From Planctomycetia bacterium (GTDB lineage Bacteria > Planctomycetota > Planctomycetia > Pirellulales > JACPPG01), in assembly GCA_016191115.1 (NCBI GenBank), contig JACPPG010000043.1, positions 1-64,000 of the forward strand: a DNA stretch of 64,000 nt. The letters are read 5' to 3'. Below, piece after piece: positions 8,609 to 16,889 of the stretch. A program made the translations under genes and the position numbers. Position 1 is the first letter of the stretch. Each line of letters starts with the position of its first letter. The notes beneath the pieces are model-generated. The model was not told the origin of the DNA and ran no database searches. It was given only the letters and a program-made list of their open reading frames with translations.

Positions 8609-9559
8609 TCAACCCGACTCAGCCATACGCTTTCGCAGGCCGCGGGCCAAGCCCCAGCCGAGCGCGAAAACCACGAGCGCGCCCACGATTCCCGCCAATG
8701 ACGTCGCCAGCCACACGCCACGCAGGCCGGGCATCTGATAGTCGGCCAGCGGCGGGACGATCGCGGCCGCGACGGGCGCCATGCCGTCGCTCCCCAGATC
8801 ACCGGCGACGCGCTGTAGCCCATCGGGGGCCGCCGAGGCCAACGGGGAAAGACAAAACGCGACCAGCACGGCCACGACCAGGCCCGCCGCGACAAGGGGC
8901 CGCCACTCGGCCGGCTCCGCTTGAGGTTGGCGCACCGCGTACAACAGATCGGGGCGCACCCGCAACAGAAACGCGACGACCATGCCGGTCACGAGCGCCT
9001 CGACCACGCCGATCGCGCTATGCACGATGAGCATCGCCGGCAACACGGCCGACAGCGGATACGTGCCCGACCACCACAGCTCGATTGAGCAAAACGCCGC
9101 TGCCAGCTCGACCGAAATCCAGGCGGCGACCGAGGCGCCGACGACGTGTCCCGACGGGCCAGCCACGAGGCGCCGACAGACCGTATAAGGCGCGTACGCC
9201 AGGAGCGATCCGGCGATCGCCATGTTGAGGACGTTCGCGCCCAGGGCGGTCAGCCCACCGTCGTAGAACAACAGGCACTGGACGATCAGCACGACGGTCA
9301 TGGCCAAGGCGCCGGCCCACGGCCCCAGGATGATGGCCGCCAGCGCGCCGCCCACCAAGTGACCGGACGTTCCCCACAAGATCGGGAAGTTGACCATCTG
9401 GGCCGAAAAGACGCAGGCGCTCATCACGCCCAACAGCGGGATGAGGTGATCGCCGACTTTTGCCCGCGCCTGCCGGATGCCCCAGGCGAGCGCGCCACCG
9501 GCCACGACGGCTGTGCCAGCGCAGGTACTCGCGTTCAGAAAGCCGTCGGGCAAGTGCAT
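8609..9559 (-). CDS. cbiM: CbiM/NikM-type cobalt or nickel ECF transporter component with PDGLE domain
   Basis: Membrane substrate-binding component of an energy-coupling factor transporter for Co2+ or Ni2+, 316 residues. It starts with the hallmark MHLPDGFLN, in which the free N-terminus and His2 take part in metal binding; this fixes the start at 9559 rather than an in-frame ATG 25 codons upstream. Conserved blocks NFPILWGTSGHLVGGALAA and a second His pair follow. From about residue 210 a linker leads to a PDGLE domain (ASAAPDGLQRVAGDLG and a final membrane helix), the part equivalent to CbiN. The CbiQ membrane coupler and CbiO ATPase genes that normally sit alongside are absent from the window, so this is an orphan or depends on a distant locus. 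Confidence 0.85.
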   Translation of the reverse strand: MHLPDGFLNASTCAGTAVVAGGALAWGIRQARAKVGDHLIPLLGVMSACVFSAQMVNFPILWGTSGHLVGGALAAIILGPWAGALAMTVVLIVQCLLFYDGGLTALGANVLNMAIAGSLLAYAPYTVCRRLVAGPSGHVVGASVAAWISVELAAAFCSIELWWSGTYPLSAVLPAMLIVHSAIGVVEALVTGMVVAFLLRVRPDLLYAVRQPQAEPAEWRPLVAAGLVVAVLVAFCLSPLASAAPDGLQRVAGDLGSDGMAPVAAAIVPPLADYQMPGLRGVWLATSLAGIVGALVVFALGWGLARGLRKRMAESG

Positions 9560-9766
9560 GGCGGTCGGTTCCGCGTGACGTGCGTCAAATGGGCCGCCAG
9601 AACGAGGGCCGCGATCCGCACCGGTGATCGGCATCGCGTAGCGGCGGGCTTCAATATAACCGCTGGGGCGGCCATGGCCAAAGTGCCAAACCGTGGGACT
9701 TCGGCCGGCTGGGAGAAAGATGCGCGACGGCCGAAAGGAGGCGCCGTCAGGTGAAAGGCCGCCCGC

Positions 9767-10120
9767 CTACCGCATGCCGCGGTACGGCATGGGGCGAGCC
9801 GACATGGCGCGCGACGGAGGACCCGGCTGAAACTCCGACGAACGGTACGTGGGCTCGGGCGTCGGTCGCAGCTCCGGCACGGGCGCGCCGGGCACGGCGT
9901 CGACGGCGGGCTGCTCGATCATCTCGCCCGTGACTTCGCCCTCGTAAGACGCGTCGTATTCCATGTCCGGGCCACCCAGGATCGAACCGACGCGATCGTT
10001 GAACCCCAGCCCCTCGGCCGGTAGCGGGCCGGTGTAGTCGTACGGCGAGGCACACATGGCGCAGCCTAGTGCGGTAGTGCACAGGCAAAGCGCGGCCAGG
10101 GTGCAAAGGGATCGACGCAT
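9767..10120 (-). CDS. Small lipoprotein of unknown function
   Basis: A 117-residue exported protein with a lipoprotein signal peptide: MRRSLCTLAALCLCTTALGC, with lipobox ALGC and the modified Cys at position 20. The mature part is acidic and proline-rich (PAVDAVPGAPVPELRPTPEP) and ends RPMPYRGMR, with no recognised fold. The ATG at 10120 has GGAAG six bases upstream; in-frame starts further up would destroy the signal peptide. Likely a planctomycete-specific envelope protein. Confidence 0.7.
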   Translation of the reverse strand: MRRSLCTLAALCLCTTALGCAMCASPYDYTGPLPAEGLGFNDRVGSILGGPDMEYDASYEGEVTGEMIEQPAVDAVPGAPVPELRPTPEPTYRSSEFQPGPPSRAMSARPMPYRGMR

Positions 10121-10526
10121 CAGACTTCCTTGTTTCGCGGCTTCCGCATCGGGCGGTGCCGGCTTGGGCGGTTCTCGCCGCGGACTTTCGCTACCGGCGC
10201 GGCGGGATCGCACAACAACAGCCGTATCATCGGCCGATTCGACCGTCAGATTCGTCATTTTTTTCGGTTTCGCTACCTTGCGTTGCATCGTTCGCGAAGC
10301 CGTTGCCCCAGATCGCCCAGATGACCGCGGGCGGCCTCAGGGCGCGATAGCACCCTTGGGGGCGGCGATCGATTGGCAGCGTGGCGAAGGGCGAGAACGT
10401 GGCAAGCTGGATAAAAACCTGTGCCTTGCGGCGTGCTTTTCGCGTCCCGCCGGGCTACACTCGGCGGCGTCGTGGCCGGTGGCCGGCCAATTCTGTCCGT
10501 CCTCAACTATGCGGGGTTGCTCAACC
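10121..10526. other. Divergent promoter region
   Basis: Gap between the lipoprotein gene (minus) and the DUF1080 gene (plus). It must hold promoters for both. Frames in it are short and unconvincing; I see no repeat or RNA motif. Confidence 0.5.
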
Positions 10527-11168
10527 ATGAACGTCTCGCGCGTCCTTCTTTGTGCTGTCTTGGATTTGGCCCTCTGCGTCTGCGCGGTCCGGGCGGAGGA
10601 TTGGAAGCCGCTGTTCAACGGCCGCGACCTCACCGGCTGGAAGGCAATCGACGGGCCCATCACCAGTTGGCAAGTAGAGGACGGGATGCTGTTCTGCTCG
10701 GGCAAGGGATCGGGCTGGCTTTCGACCGAGAGGGAGTACGCCAACTGCGAGATCGAGCTGGAATTCCGCGTGCCGCCCGGGGGCAATAGCGGCGTCTTTC
10801 TGCGCGCTCCTCATGAAGGAAACCCCGCGTTTGCCGGCATGGAGGTCCAGATCCTCGATGACTACGACCCGCAATACAAAGACATCAAGCCGGCGCAGCA
10901 TTGCGGCAGCCTGTACGGCGTCGCCGCGGCCGAGCCGCGCGTCTCGAAGAAGGCGGGGGAGTGGCAGAAGATGAGTATTCTGCTGAGTGGCAATCGCGTG
11001 CGGGTGACGCTCAACGGCACGCAAGTCGTCGACGCCGATATCACCGCTCACCCCGACAAGCTGGCTGAGCATCCCGGCCTGAAGCGGACAACCGGCTACG
11101 TGGGGCTGCAAAACCACGGGTCGCGTCTGGACTTCCGCAATATTCGCCTTCGCAGCGTGACGCCGTAG
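10527..11168 (+). CDS. DUF1080 (3-keto-disaccharide hydrolase-type) secreted protein
   Basis: Exported 213-residue protein. After a signal peptide (VSRVLLCAVLDLALCVCAVRA) comes a single DUF1080 domain: DWKPLFNGRDLTGWKAIDG, then SWQVEDGMLFCSGKGSGWLSTE, ELEFRVPPGGNSGVFLRAP, MEVQILDD and a closing YVGLQNHGSRLDFRNIRLR. The fold is a concanavalin-like beta sandwich. Characterised members hydrolyse 3-keto-glycosides, and the family is greatly expanded in Planctomycetes; the substrate here is unknown. ATG at 10527 gives the signal peptide. Confidence 0.85.
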   Translation: MNVSRVLLCAVLDLALCVCAVRAEDWKPLFNGRDLTGWKAIDGPITSWQVEDGMLFCSGKGSGWLSTEREYANCEIELEFRVPPGGNSGVFLRAPHEGNPAFAGMEVQILDDYDPQYKDIKPAQHCGSLYGVAAAEPRVSKKAGEWQKMSILLSGNRVRVTLNGTQVVDADITAHPDKLAEHPGLKRTTGYVGLQNHGSRLDFRNIRLRSVTP

Positions 11169-11244
11169 CCTGCGCCCTTTGCCGTCGCTCACTCGCCTTT
11201 CGCTCAAGTGCGCGGCTGCGGCGCGTCGATAATCAGGCCGCATT

Positions 11245-12030
11245 GTGTACCTGCGCCGTCGCGCCCCCGTGGCCGAGGTAGCTCGCGTGTCTGCTGCCGA
11301 CATCCGCAAAGCGGCCGTGTTGCTCGCGAGTCTTCCTGAGGAAGACGCCGCGCGCGTCATGGCACGCTTTGCGCCCGAGGAAGTCGAGGCGGTGGCAAGC
11401 GAAATTGCCCGACTCGACGGCATACCCGAGGATGAGCGGACGTCCGCGGTGCGCGACTTCGCGGCGGCCTGCGCGGCGCCCCCCGGCGGCGGTATCGAAG
11501 TGGCCGCGCGGCTCGTGGAACGAACGCTCGGTCCCCGCGCCGGCCTCACGCTCGAGCGGCTGTACCGCCAGGTCGTGGCGACGCGGCTGGGACTTCCGCA
11601 GTCACTCGATAGCCGAACGCTTGTTCCCTTGCTTGTTGGCGAGCATCCGCAGACGATCGCCCTGATCCTGTCGCGCTGCGAGTCGAGCGACGCGGCCGAG
11701 GCTTTGAAGGGCCTGCCGCCCGACTCCCGCGCGGCCGTCGTCCGCCGCATCGCTCAAATGTCCGAAGTGGGGCGCGGCGCACTGCGCGACGCGGAGCAGG
11801 CGCTCGGCACGCGCGTCGCCTGCATGGCGCAGGAGGCGCTCGTATCGACCGGCGGCCTCGATCGCGCTGCGCGCATCCTCACGGCGGCAGACGGCGACAC
11901 GCGGCGGCAGATTGTCGAGAGCCTCGCGCAAGATCAGCCCGGCCTCGCGGCGGAAATCCACCGCCACATGTCGGCGATCGGCGGCGGTGCTTCCAGCAGC
12001 GCTGCGAGCTCACGCGCCACGGCCGCCTGA
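11245..12030 (+). CDS. FliG-like protein lacking the C-terminal motor domain
   Basis: Homologous to the N-terminal and middle domains of the flagellar switch protein FliG. Near the front is the IRKAAVLLASLPEEDAARVM helix pair, followed by a central EHPQTIALIL motif (the FliG middle-domain signature EHPQ), LKGLPPDSRAAVVRRIAQM, and the helix GGLDRAARILTAADGDTRRQ that leads into FliG's linker. The product then stops in a Ser/Ala tail at residue 261, so the roughly 100-residue C-terminal domain with the charged torque-generating residues is missing. No other flagellar gene is nearby. A GTG is used at 11245; another in-frame GTG at 11287 with GAGG upstream is an equally good start. It could be a remnant, or a FliG-derived scaffold. 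Confidence 0.7.
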   Translation: MYLRRRAPVAEVARVSAADIRKAAVLLASLPEEDAARVMARFAPEEVEAVASEIARLDGIPEDERTSAVRDFAAACAAPPGGGIEVAARLVERTLGPRAGLTLERLYRQVVATRLGLPQSLDSRTLVPLLVGEHPQTIALILSRCESSDAAEALKGLPPDSRAAVVRRIAQMSEVGRGALRDAEQALGTRVACMAQEALVSTGGLDRAARILTAADGDTRRQIVESLAQDQPGLAAEIHRHMSAIGGGASSSAASSRATAA

Positions 12031-12168
12031 GACGGCCCTTGAGCCGCGCAGGCCATCTGTTAGCATGCGGCCAAATGCCCCTCCACGGACTCTTTCCACT
12101 TCCTCTCACCAGCGCGGAAGAGGGCCGCTCGTGAGGGGCCATCGTAGCGCATGATTCGGGATTCAGGT

Positions 12169-14769
12169 ATGACCGCCACGCCCATGATGCGGCAGTACCT
12201 CGACGCCAAGGCGGCGTGCCCTGATGCGCTCTTGCTCTTTCGCATGGGCGATTTCTACGAGCTCTTTCACGACGACGCCAAGACGGCGGCCCGCGTGCTC
12301 AACCTGGCCCTGACCAGCCGCGAGAAAGGCGAAAACGCCGTCCCCATGGCCGGCTTTCCCCACCACCAGTTGGACAGCTATCTGGGCAAGCTGATCGCGG
12401 CGGGGTTGCGCGTGGCCGTGTGCGACCAGGTGGAAGACCCGAAGCAGGCCAAGGGCCTGGTCCGCCGCGAGTTGACGCGGATCGTCACCCGCGGAACCGT
12501 GACCGACGACGCGCTTTTGGACCCGCGCGAGAACAACTTTTTGGCGGCGCTCGTGCCGGGCGATCCGGTGGGCCTGGCCTGGGTCGAGCTTTCCACCGGG
12601 CGCTTTCAGGCGGCGCAATTCGCCGCCGCGCGGCTGGCCGACGAGCTGGCCCGCGTCGCCCCGGTCGAGTGCCTGTTGGCCGAGGATGCCCCGCCGCCCG
12701 CCGCTGTGCTGGCCGATGGTCTGGTCGTCACGCGGCGGCCGAACTGGGCCTTTGCCCATCACGCGGCGCAGGAGGCCCTTTCGCGCCACTTCGGCACGGC
12801 GACGCTCGAAGGGTTTGGGTTCGCCGACAGCGACACGGCGGCCGTCCGCGCGGCTGGCGCGATCCTCGACTACCTCGTCGAGACGCAGAAATCGGCGATC
12901 GACCACGTCGACCGCCTCGTTCCCTATCGGCCGGGCACGGTGCTCGAGATCGACGAGGCCACGCGCCGCAGCCTGGAAATCACCCGCACGCTCCGCGATG
13001 GACAGCGGCAGGGGTCGCTTCTGAGCGTGCTCGACCGGACCGTGACCGCGATGGGCTCGCGGATGATGAGCGATTGGGTGGCCAACCCGCTCGTGCGCGT
13101 CGAGGCGATCGACGAGCGGCTCGACGCGGTGGCCGAACTGGTCGGCGACGCCGCGTTCTGCCAGGACATCCGCGACAATCTCAAGGGTATGTACGACGTC
13201 GAGCGGCTGCTGGCGCGGGTCACCACCGGCCGGGCCAGCCCGCGCGACCTCGGTTGCCTTGCGCGGACGTTGCGGGCCTTGCCGGCGCTGAAGGCACGCC
13301 TCACGGCGCGGAAGAGCGCTCTTGTCGCACGATTGGAATCCGACTTGGATCTTTGCCCGGAACTGCGTGCGAAATTGGACGCGGCGCTTGAGGAGGAGTG
13401 CCCGTTGGTGAGCCGGGAAGGCGGCTTCATCCGCGCCGGCTATCGGCCGGAGCTCGACGCGCTCCGCGAGCTGGCCACCGGCGGCAAGCAGTGGATCGTC
13501 CGCTACCAGGCCGCCGAGGCCGCGCGGACGGGCATTCCCAACCTGAAAGTCGGCTTCAACAACGTCTTCGGCTATTACCTGGAAGTCACCAACCCACACC
13601 GCGACAAGGTGCCGCCCGAGTATCACCGCCGCCAGACGGTGAAGAACGCCGAGCGGTACGTGACGCCTGAGTTGAAGGAGTACGAAGAGAAGGTGCTCTC
13701 GGCGGACGAGAAGGCAAAACAGCTCGAATACGATTTGTTCATCGAGCTGCGCGACGCGACCACGGCCGAGGCCCGCCGCATTCGCCGCACGGCCGAGGTG
13801 CTTTCAGAGCTGGACTGCCTGGCGTCGCTCGCCGATTTCGCCCGGCACAGCGGCTATTGCCGGCCGAAACTGGTCGAGGAGCCGCGGCTACGAATCACGG
13901 CCGGCCGCCACCCGGTGCTCGACGCAACCGGCCCGCAAGGTTCGTTCGTGCCCAACGACGTCGCGATGGGACCCGACGAGGGGCTCGTGCTTTTGATCAC
14001 CGGGCCTAACATGGCCGGCAAGAGCACGTACATCCGCCAGGTGGCGTTGATCACGCTTTTGACGCAGATCGGCAGCTTCGTGCCGGCGCAAGAGGCCGAG
14101 ATTGGCGTGGCCGATCGCATCTTTGCCCGCGTCGGCGCGAGCGACGAGCTGGCCCGCGGCCGCAGCACGTTCATGGTCGAGATGACCGAGACGGCGCGGA
14201 TTCTGAACACGGCCACGGAGCGGAGCCTGGTGATCCTCGACGAGATCGGCCGCGGCACGAGCACCTACGACGGCGTGTCGCTTGCCTGGAGTGCCGTGGA
14301 ATACCTGCACGACCAGGTCGGCTGCCGGACGCTGTTTGCCACGCATTATCACGAGCTGACGGACCTGGCCCAGTCGCTCGCGCAGCTCAGGAACCTGAAC
14401 GTCGCCGTGCGGGAGTGGCAGGACGAGGTGGTGTTTCTGCACAAGATCGTCGACGGGCCGGCGGATAAGAGTTACGGCATCCACGTCGCGCGGCTCGCGG
14501 GCGTGCCGCGGGAGGTGCTCGAACGGGCCAAGCAGGTTCTCGGCCAGCTCGAGGAGCAGCACCTCGACGGCGAGGGCCGCCCGCGGATGGCCGGCCGGCG
14601 GGGGGCGACGCGCGTCGGCGATTTGCAGTTGACGCTCTTCGCCGCGGCGGAGCACCCGCTGTTGGACGAAATCCGCCGCGTGGAAATCGACCAACTGCGC
14701 CCCGTCGACGCCTTGGCACTCCTGAACCAATGGCAGAAAATGCTCTCCGAGAGACGTGAGGGGAAGTGA
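12169..14769 (+). CDS. mutS: DNA mismatch repair protein MutS
   Basis: Cytosolic ATPase that recognises mismatches and short loops in DNA and starts mismatch repair with MutL. The 866-residue product has the normal MutS1 layout: mismatch-binding motif GDFYELF with Phe29 and Glu31, a connector, lever and clamp region (residues about 120-550), then the ATPase core with Walker A GPNMAGKST at 612-620, a DELARGRSTFMVEM signature, Walker B VILDEIGRGTS and FATHYHEL. ATG at 12169 matches the usual start of the family (MTATPMMRQY); an in-frame ATG at 12151 adds six residues. mutL is not in the window, and the gene appears to stand alone. Confidence 0.96.
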   Translation: MTATPMMRQYLDAKAACPDALLLFRMGDFYELFHDDAKTAARVLNLALTSREKGENAVPMAGFPHHQLDSYLGKLIAAGLRVAVCDQVEDPKQAKGLVRRELTRIVTRGTVTDDALLDPRENNFLAALVPGDPVGLAWVELSTGRFQAAQFAAARLADELARVAPVECLLAEDAPPPAAVLADGLVVTRRPNWAFAHHAAQEALSRHFGTATLEGFGFADSDTAAVRAAGAILDYLVETQKSAIDHVDRLVPYRPGTVLEIDEATRRSLEITRTLRDGQRQGSLLSVLDRTVTAMGSRMMSDWVANPLVRVEAIDERLDAVAELVGDAAFCQDIRDNLKGMYDVERLLARVTTGRASPRDLGCLARTLRALPALKARLTARKSALVARLESDLDLCPELRAKLDAALEEECPLVSREGGFIRAGYRPELDALRELATGGKQWIVRYQAAEAARTGIPNLKVGFNNVFGYYLEVTNPHRDKVPPEYHRRQTVKNAERYVTPELKEYEEKVLSADEKAKQLEYDLFIELRDATTAEARRIRRTAEVLSELDCLASLADFARHSGYCRPKLVEEPRLRITAGRHPVLDATGPQGSFVPNDVAMGPDEGLVLLITGPNMAGKSTYIRQVALITLLTQIGSFVPAQEAEIGVADRIFARVGASDELARGRSTFMVEMTETARILNTATERSLVILDEIGRGTSTYDGVSLAWSAVEYLHDQVGCRTLFATHYHELTDLAQSLAQLRNLNVAVREWQDEVVFLHKIVDGPADKSYGIHVARLAGVPREVLERAKQVLGQLEEQHLDGEGRPRMAGRRGATRVGDLQLTLFAAAEHPLLDEIRRVEIDQLRPVDALALLNQWQKMLSERREGK

Positions 14770-14786
14770 TCCGCAAGGAGGAAGGT

Positions 14787-14995
14787 GATCCGCAGATTTC
14801 GCAGATTGCGCAGATAAAGAGAACAACGGCAGACGCCACGAGCGGGTGCCATGCCCACGCTCGCGTGGGCATGCGGAGCGACGAGTCGGGCATGGCCACG
14901 TCGGAATACCTCCGTGGCCATGGCACCCTGTACTCTGGTTTTTGAGCTCGCATCGCTTTTCTCACGTTCTGCGAAATCTGCGTAATCTGCGGATA
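14787..14995. repeat. Composite palindromic element made of 9-base units and nested hairpins
   Basis: The left arm at 14787-14817 holds three 9-base units of the form CGCAGATTN. The right arm at 14967-14995 carries the same units on the other strand (CTGCGNAAT-type). Between them are two hairpins, CATGCCCACG/CGTGGGCATG at 14850-14873 and CATGGCCACG/CGTGGCCATG at 14891-14922, and an alternative pairing of GGGTGCCATG with CATGGCACCC (14844-14928). The element fills the space between mutS and the DUF4242 gene. Confidence 0.85.
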
Positions 14996-15036
14996 AACCT
15001 CCCCGAAACGCAACCAGCCCTTGAAGGAGATCCGCG

Positions 15037-15312
15037 ATGCCCAAGTTTGTGATTGAACGCGACATGCCCGGTGCCGGCTCGCTTTCGCGAGAGCAGCTTC
15101 ATGGGGCCGCTCAGACCTCGTGCGGCGTGTTGAAGAAGCTGGGTCCTGCCATCCAGTGGGTCGAGAGCTACGTCACGGACGACAAGATCTATTGCGTCTA
15201 CATCGCGCCGAACAAAGCGCTCATCGAGCAGCACGCCCGCGAAGGCGGCTTTCCGGCCAACCGTATCTCGCAAGTCCGCACGGTCATCGACCCGACAACG
15301 GCAGACGGGTAG
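15037..15312 (+). CDS. DUF4242 small protein
   Basis: A 91-residue ferredoxin-like alpha/beta protein of the DUF4242 family, whose Streptomyces coelicolor member SCO4226 binds nickel. Typical features are the start PKFVIERDMPGAGSLS, the SCGVLKKLGPAIQWVESYVT segment, DDKIYCVYIAP and the closing GGFPANRISQVRTVIDP. It is cytosolic and has no signal peptide. AAGGAGATC lies upstream of the ATG. Role unproved; metal binding is inferred from the family only. Confidence 0.8.
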   Translation: MPKFVIERDMPGAGSLSREQLHGAAQTSCGVLKKLGPAIQWVESYVTDDKIYCVYIAPNKALIEQHAREGGFPANRISQVRTVIDPTTADG

Positions 15313-15418
15313 GCTGCCCGCCCATTTGGACGGGCCTGCCTGGGTGGGTAGAATCTAGTTTGGTGGCGTCGCGATTGCGCCTCGCGCTGTCGCGTGGGCT
15401 CTCAATGAACGAGTTGCC

Positions 15419-15952
15419 ATGAGTCACGGACCGTTACTGGTTGTTGTCACGTCGGTTGCGGTTGCCGCGGCCAGTTGTGCCCGGCCTTTTCCTCATCCAG
15501 GCCCGGGCAAATCCGACATTCGAATCCTCACCGCGACGACTTTCCTCTGCGACAATCAGAAGTGCGAGCTTCTGGGCGTCGCCGAAGCGGACGATCCAGC
15601 CACCCGCGCCCGTGCACTCGAATTCACGAAGGCTTGGTTGGATAGCATCGGCAGCTATGTGGGCGTCTACAATTCGAAGGACCCGCTCCGCTTGCCCGAC
15701 GGCACGTGCATCGTTTGGTTGCGTGGCTACGACATGTATCTCTCCTGCCTGAACGTGGAGCTAGTTCGCGCGGGTCTGGTGAAGGTCGACGACGAGCGGT
15801 GGAAAGAGTACAGGTTTACCGAGCCGACGAAGGAAGGCAGAGAGGTCGCGGATTGGCGAGGCGAACTGCGGCGCGCCGCGCAGGCGCATAAATCGGGCGA
15901 CAAGCCGAGGGTTCTATTTGATTGGCCGCCCTTTGTAGTGTCCAATGAGTGA
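15419..15952 (+). CDS. Putative lipoprotein with a possible staphylococcal nuclease-like fold
   Basis: Exported 177-residue protein. A short signal peptide ends in AAASC, so Cys20 is likely lipidated. The body resembles the nuclease (SNase) beta-barrel family in outline: IRILTATTFLCDNQKCELLGVAEAD recalls the strand that leads to the LIGVDAPE motif, then ARALEFTKAWLDS, IVWLRGYDMYLSCL and NVELVRAGLVKVDD, which recalls the NxxLVrxGxA helix. The catalytic Arg/Glu pattern is not clear, so activity is doubtful. The C-terminus is charged with no recognised domain. Call made with low confidence; a plain hypothetical lipoprotein is the alternative. Confidence 0.5.
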   Translation: MSHGPLLVVVTSVAVAAASCARPFPHPGPGKSDIRILTATTFLCDNQKCELLGVAEADDPATRARALEFTKAWLDSIGSYVGVYNSKDPLRLPDGTCIVWLRGYDMYLSCLNVELVRAGLVKVDDERWKEYRFTEPTKEGREVADWRGELRRAAQAHKSGDKPRVLFDWPPFVVSNE

Positions 15953-16498
15953 CCTCGGCTCGGTATCCGCCGGCCGTTGACGCCCGCGGTCTTTGCTGCA
16001 CGAGCCTGTTGTGCAACTGCAACAAAGCGTCGCAGACGCCAAGTGTCTCGGCCATCCGGCGCGGCACCGCCCCGGCAAACTTTCCGCAACCGCTTCGCCC
16101 AGGCGCCGACGCGGCCGCAAATTCTGCCAAAGCCCCGCCGCGCGCGACCTTCTGCCGCTTGTGCGGCTTTCTCCGAACGCAGCCGACCTTGCCCGCGATA
16201 TCGCGGATGCCGGCTAACGTCTGACGTTTCACCATTGGTGGCCAAACGTCCGAAAGATGTCTCTAGAGATGCGTGCGGCACGCACGCGGCACGCAGACGG
16301 GACCAGGAGAACTGCAAAGTCCGGGGGCTGGCTCATTTTTCGGCACACGCGGTCTTCAATCCTTCCGACGGACCTTCGGCCGAAAAATGTGCCTGACCCC
16401 CTCTCCCAGGACTTTGCAGTTCTCCTGCAGACGGGACAGACAGAGTTGTTAATGGCGTGATTACGGCGAATCGCGTCCTTTGCGGGAGGTCGTTGGCG
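15953..16498. other. Intergenic region carrying a MITE-like insertion
   Basis: The first 330 bases show no gene I can support on either strand. The rest contains the palindromic element at 16304-16426 with its flanking direct repeats. A good ribosome binding site (GGGAGG) for the next gene lies near 16485. Confidence 0.6.
16304..16426. mobile_element. MITE-like palindromic element with 11-base target duplication
   Basis: The ends are inverted repeats of 18 bases (AGGAGAACTGCAAAGTCC and its complement). Inside them a second palindrome pairs GGGGGCTGGCTCATTTTTCGGC-like sequence with GCCGAAAAATGTGCCTGACC. The sequence GCAGACGGGAC occurs immediately outside both ends, at 16293-16303 and 16427-16437, as a direct repeat expected from insertion of a mobile element. 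No transposase is encoded, so it would be moved in trans. The inner palindrome shares its layout, not its full sequence, with the P3 repeats. Confidence 0.75.
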
Positions 16499-16735
16499 AT
16501 GGCAGGTGAGACGGCGAAGGTCCGGGCGACCTTATATCTGTCGGCGGAAGTGTTGGAGCAGGCCCGCGACGCCGCCGTCCACCTGGCCGGATACCCCGCG
16601 CGGATGACGCTCACGAAGCTGGCCGAGCACGCGCTGCGTGCCGAGCTGGCGCGACTCAGGGACAGGTACAACGCCGGAAAGGAATTTCCGCGACGCGACG
16701 AGGACTTGAGAGGCGGTCGTCCGATCGCCGCATAG
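16499..16735 (+). CDS. Ribbon-helix-helix type DNA-binding protein
   Basis: A 78-residue protein with the pattern of a ribbon-helix-helix regulator: strand KVRATLYLS, helix AEVLEQARDAAVHLAG, then PARMTLTKLAEHALRAELARLRD as second helix, and a basic tail ending GGRPIAA. Similar proteins often end in GRPI and act as partition or antitoxin-type DNA binders. The ATG at 16499 is used because GGGAGG lies 10 bases upstream; an in-frame GTG at 16457 is less likely. A 38-codon gene follows after nine bases and is probably co-translated. Target unknown. Confidence 0.65.
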   Translation: MAGETAKVRATLYLSAEVLEQARDAAVHLAGYPARMTLTKLAEHALRAELARLRDRYNAGKEFPRRDEDLRGGRPIAA

Positions 16736-16744
16736 GTGCCAACC

Positions 16745-16861
16745 ATGGCCGAGGTCAAACCGTCTCCATCCCGAGCTGCCGAACTGGAACGCCTGCGCAA
16801 GGAGCTCTTGCGGCTCATCGTGAAGAACGAGATGCGCCGCGTCCTCGCATTGCGTTACTGA
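16745..16861 (+). CDS. 38-residue basic helical protein, partner of the upstream ribbon-helix-helix gene
   Basis: A very short gene starting nine bases after the stop codon of the ribbon-helix-helix gene. The product, MAEVKPSPSRAAELERLRKE followed by LLRLIVKNEMRR and VLALRY, is predicted to be one amphipathic helix with many Leu, Arg and Lys. Its tight coupling suggests it works with the upstream protein, as a helper subunit or as the other half of a small two-gene module. No family is recognised. The coding call rests on position, codon usage and helix character. Confidence 0.5.
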   Translation: MAEVKPSPSRAAELERLRKELLRLIVKNEMRRVLALRY

Positions 16862-16889
16862 TCACACCAAAATCGATTCTCGGCGGCAC

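Noticed and set aside
12163..13626. Long open frame antisense to mutS
   Set aside because: It mirrors mutS codon structure in a GC-rich genome, has low-complexity Ala/Arg/Leu/Asp content and matches no family.
15953..16290. Possible small gene antisense to the lipoprotein end (to about 16235)
   Set aside because: Short, no ribosome site, no family match and skewed Arg/Ala content; I could not support it.
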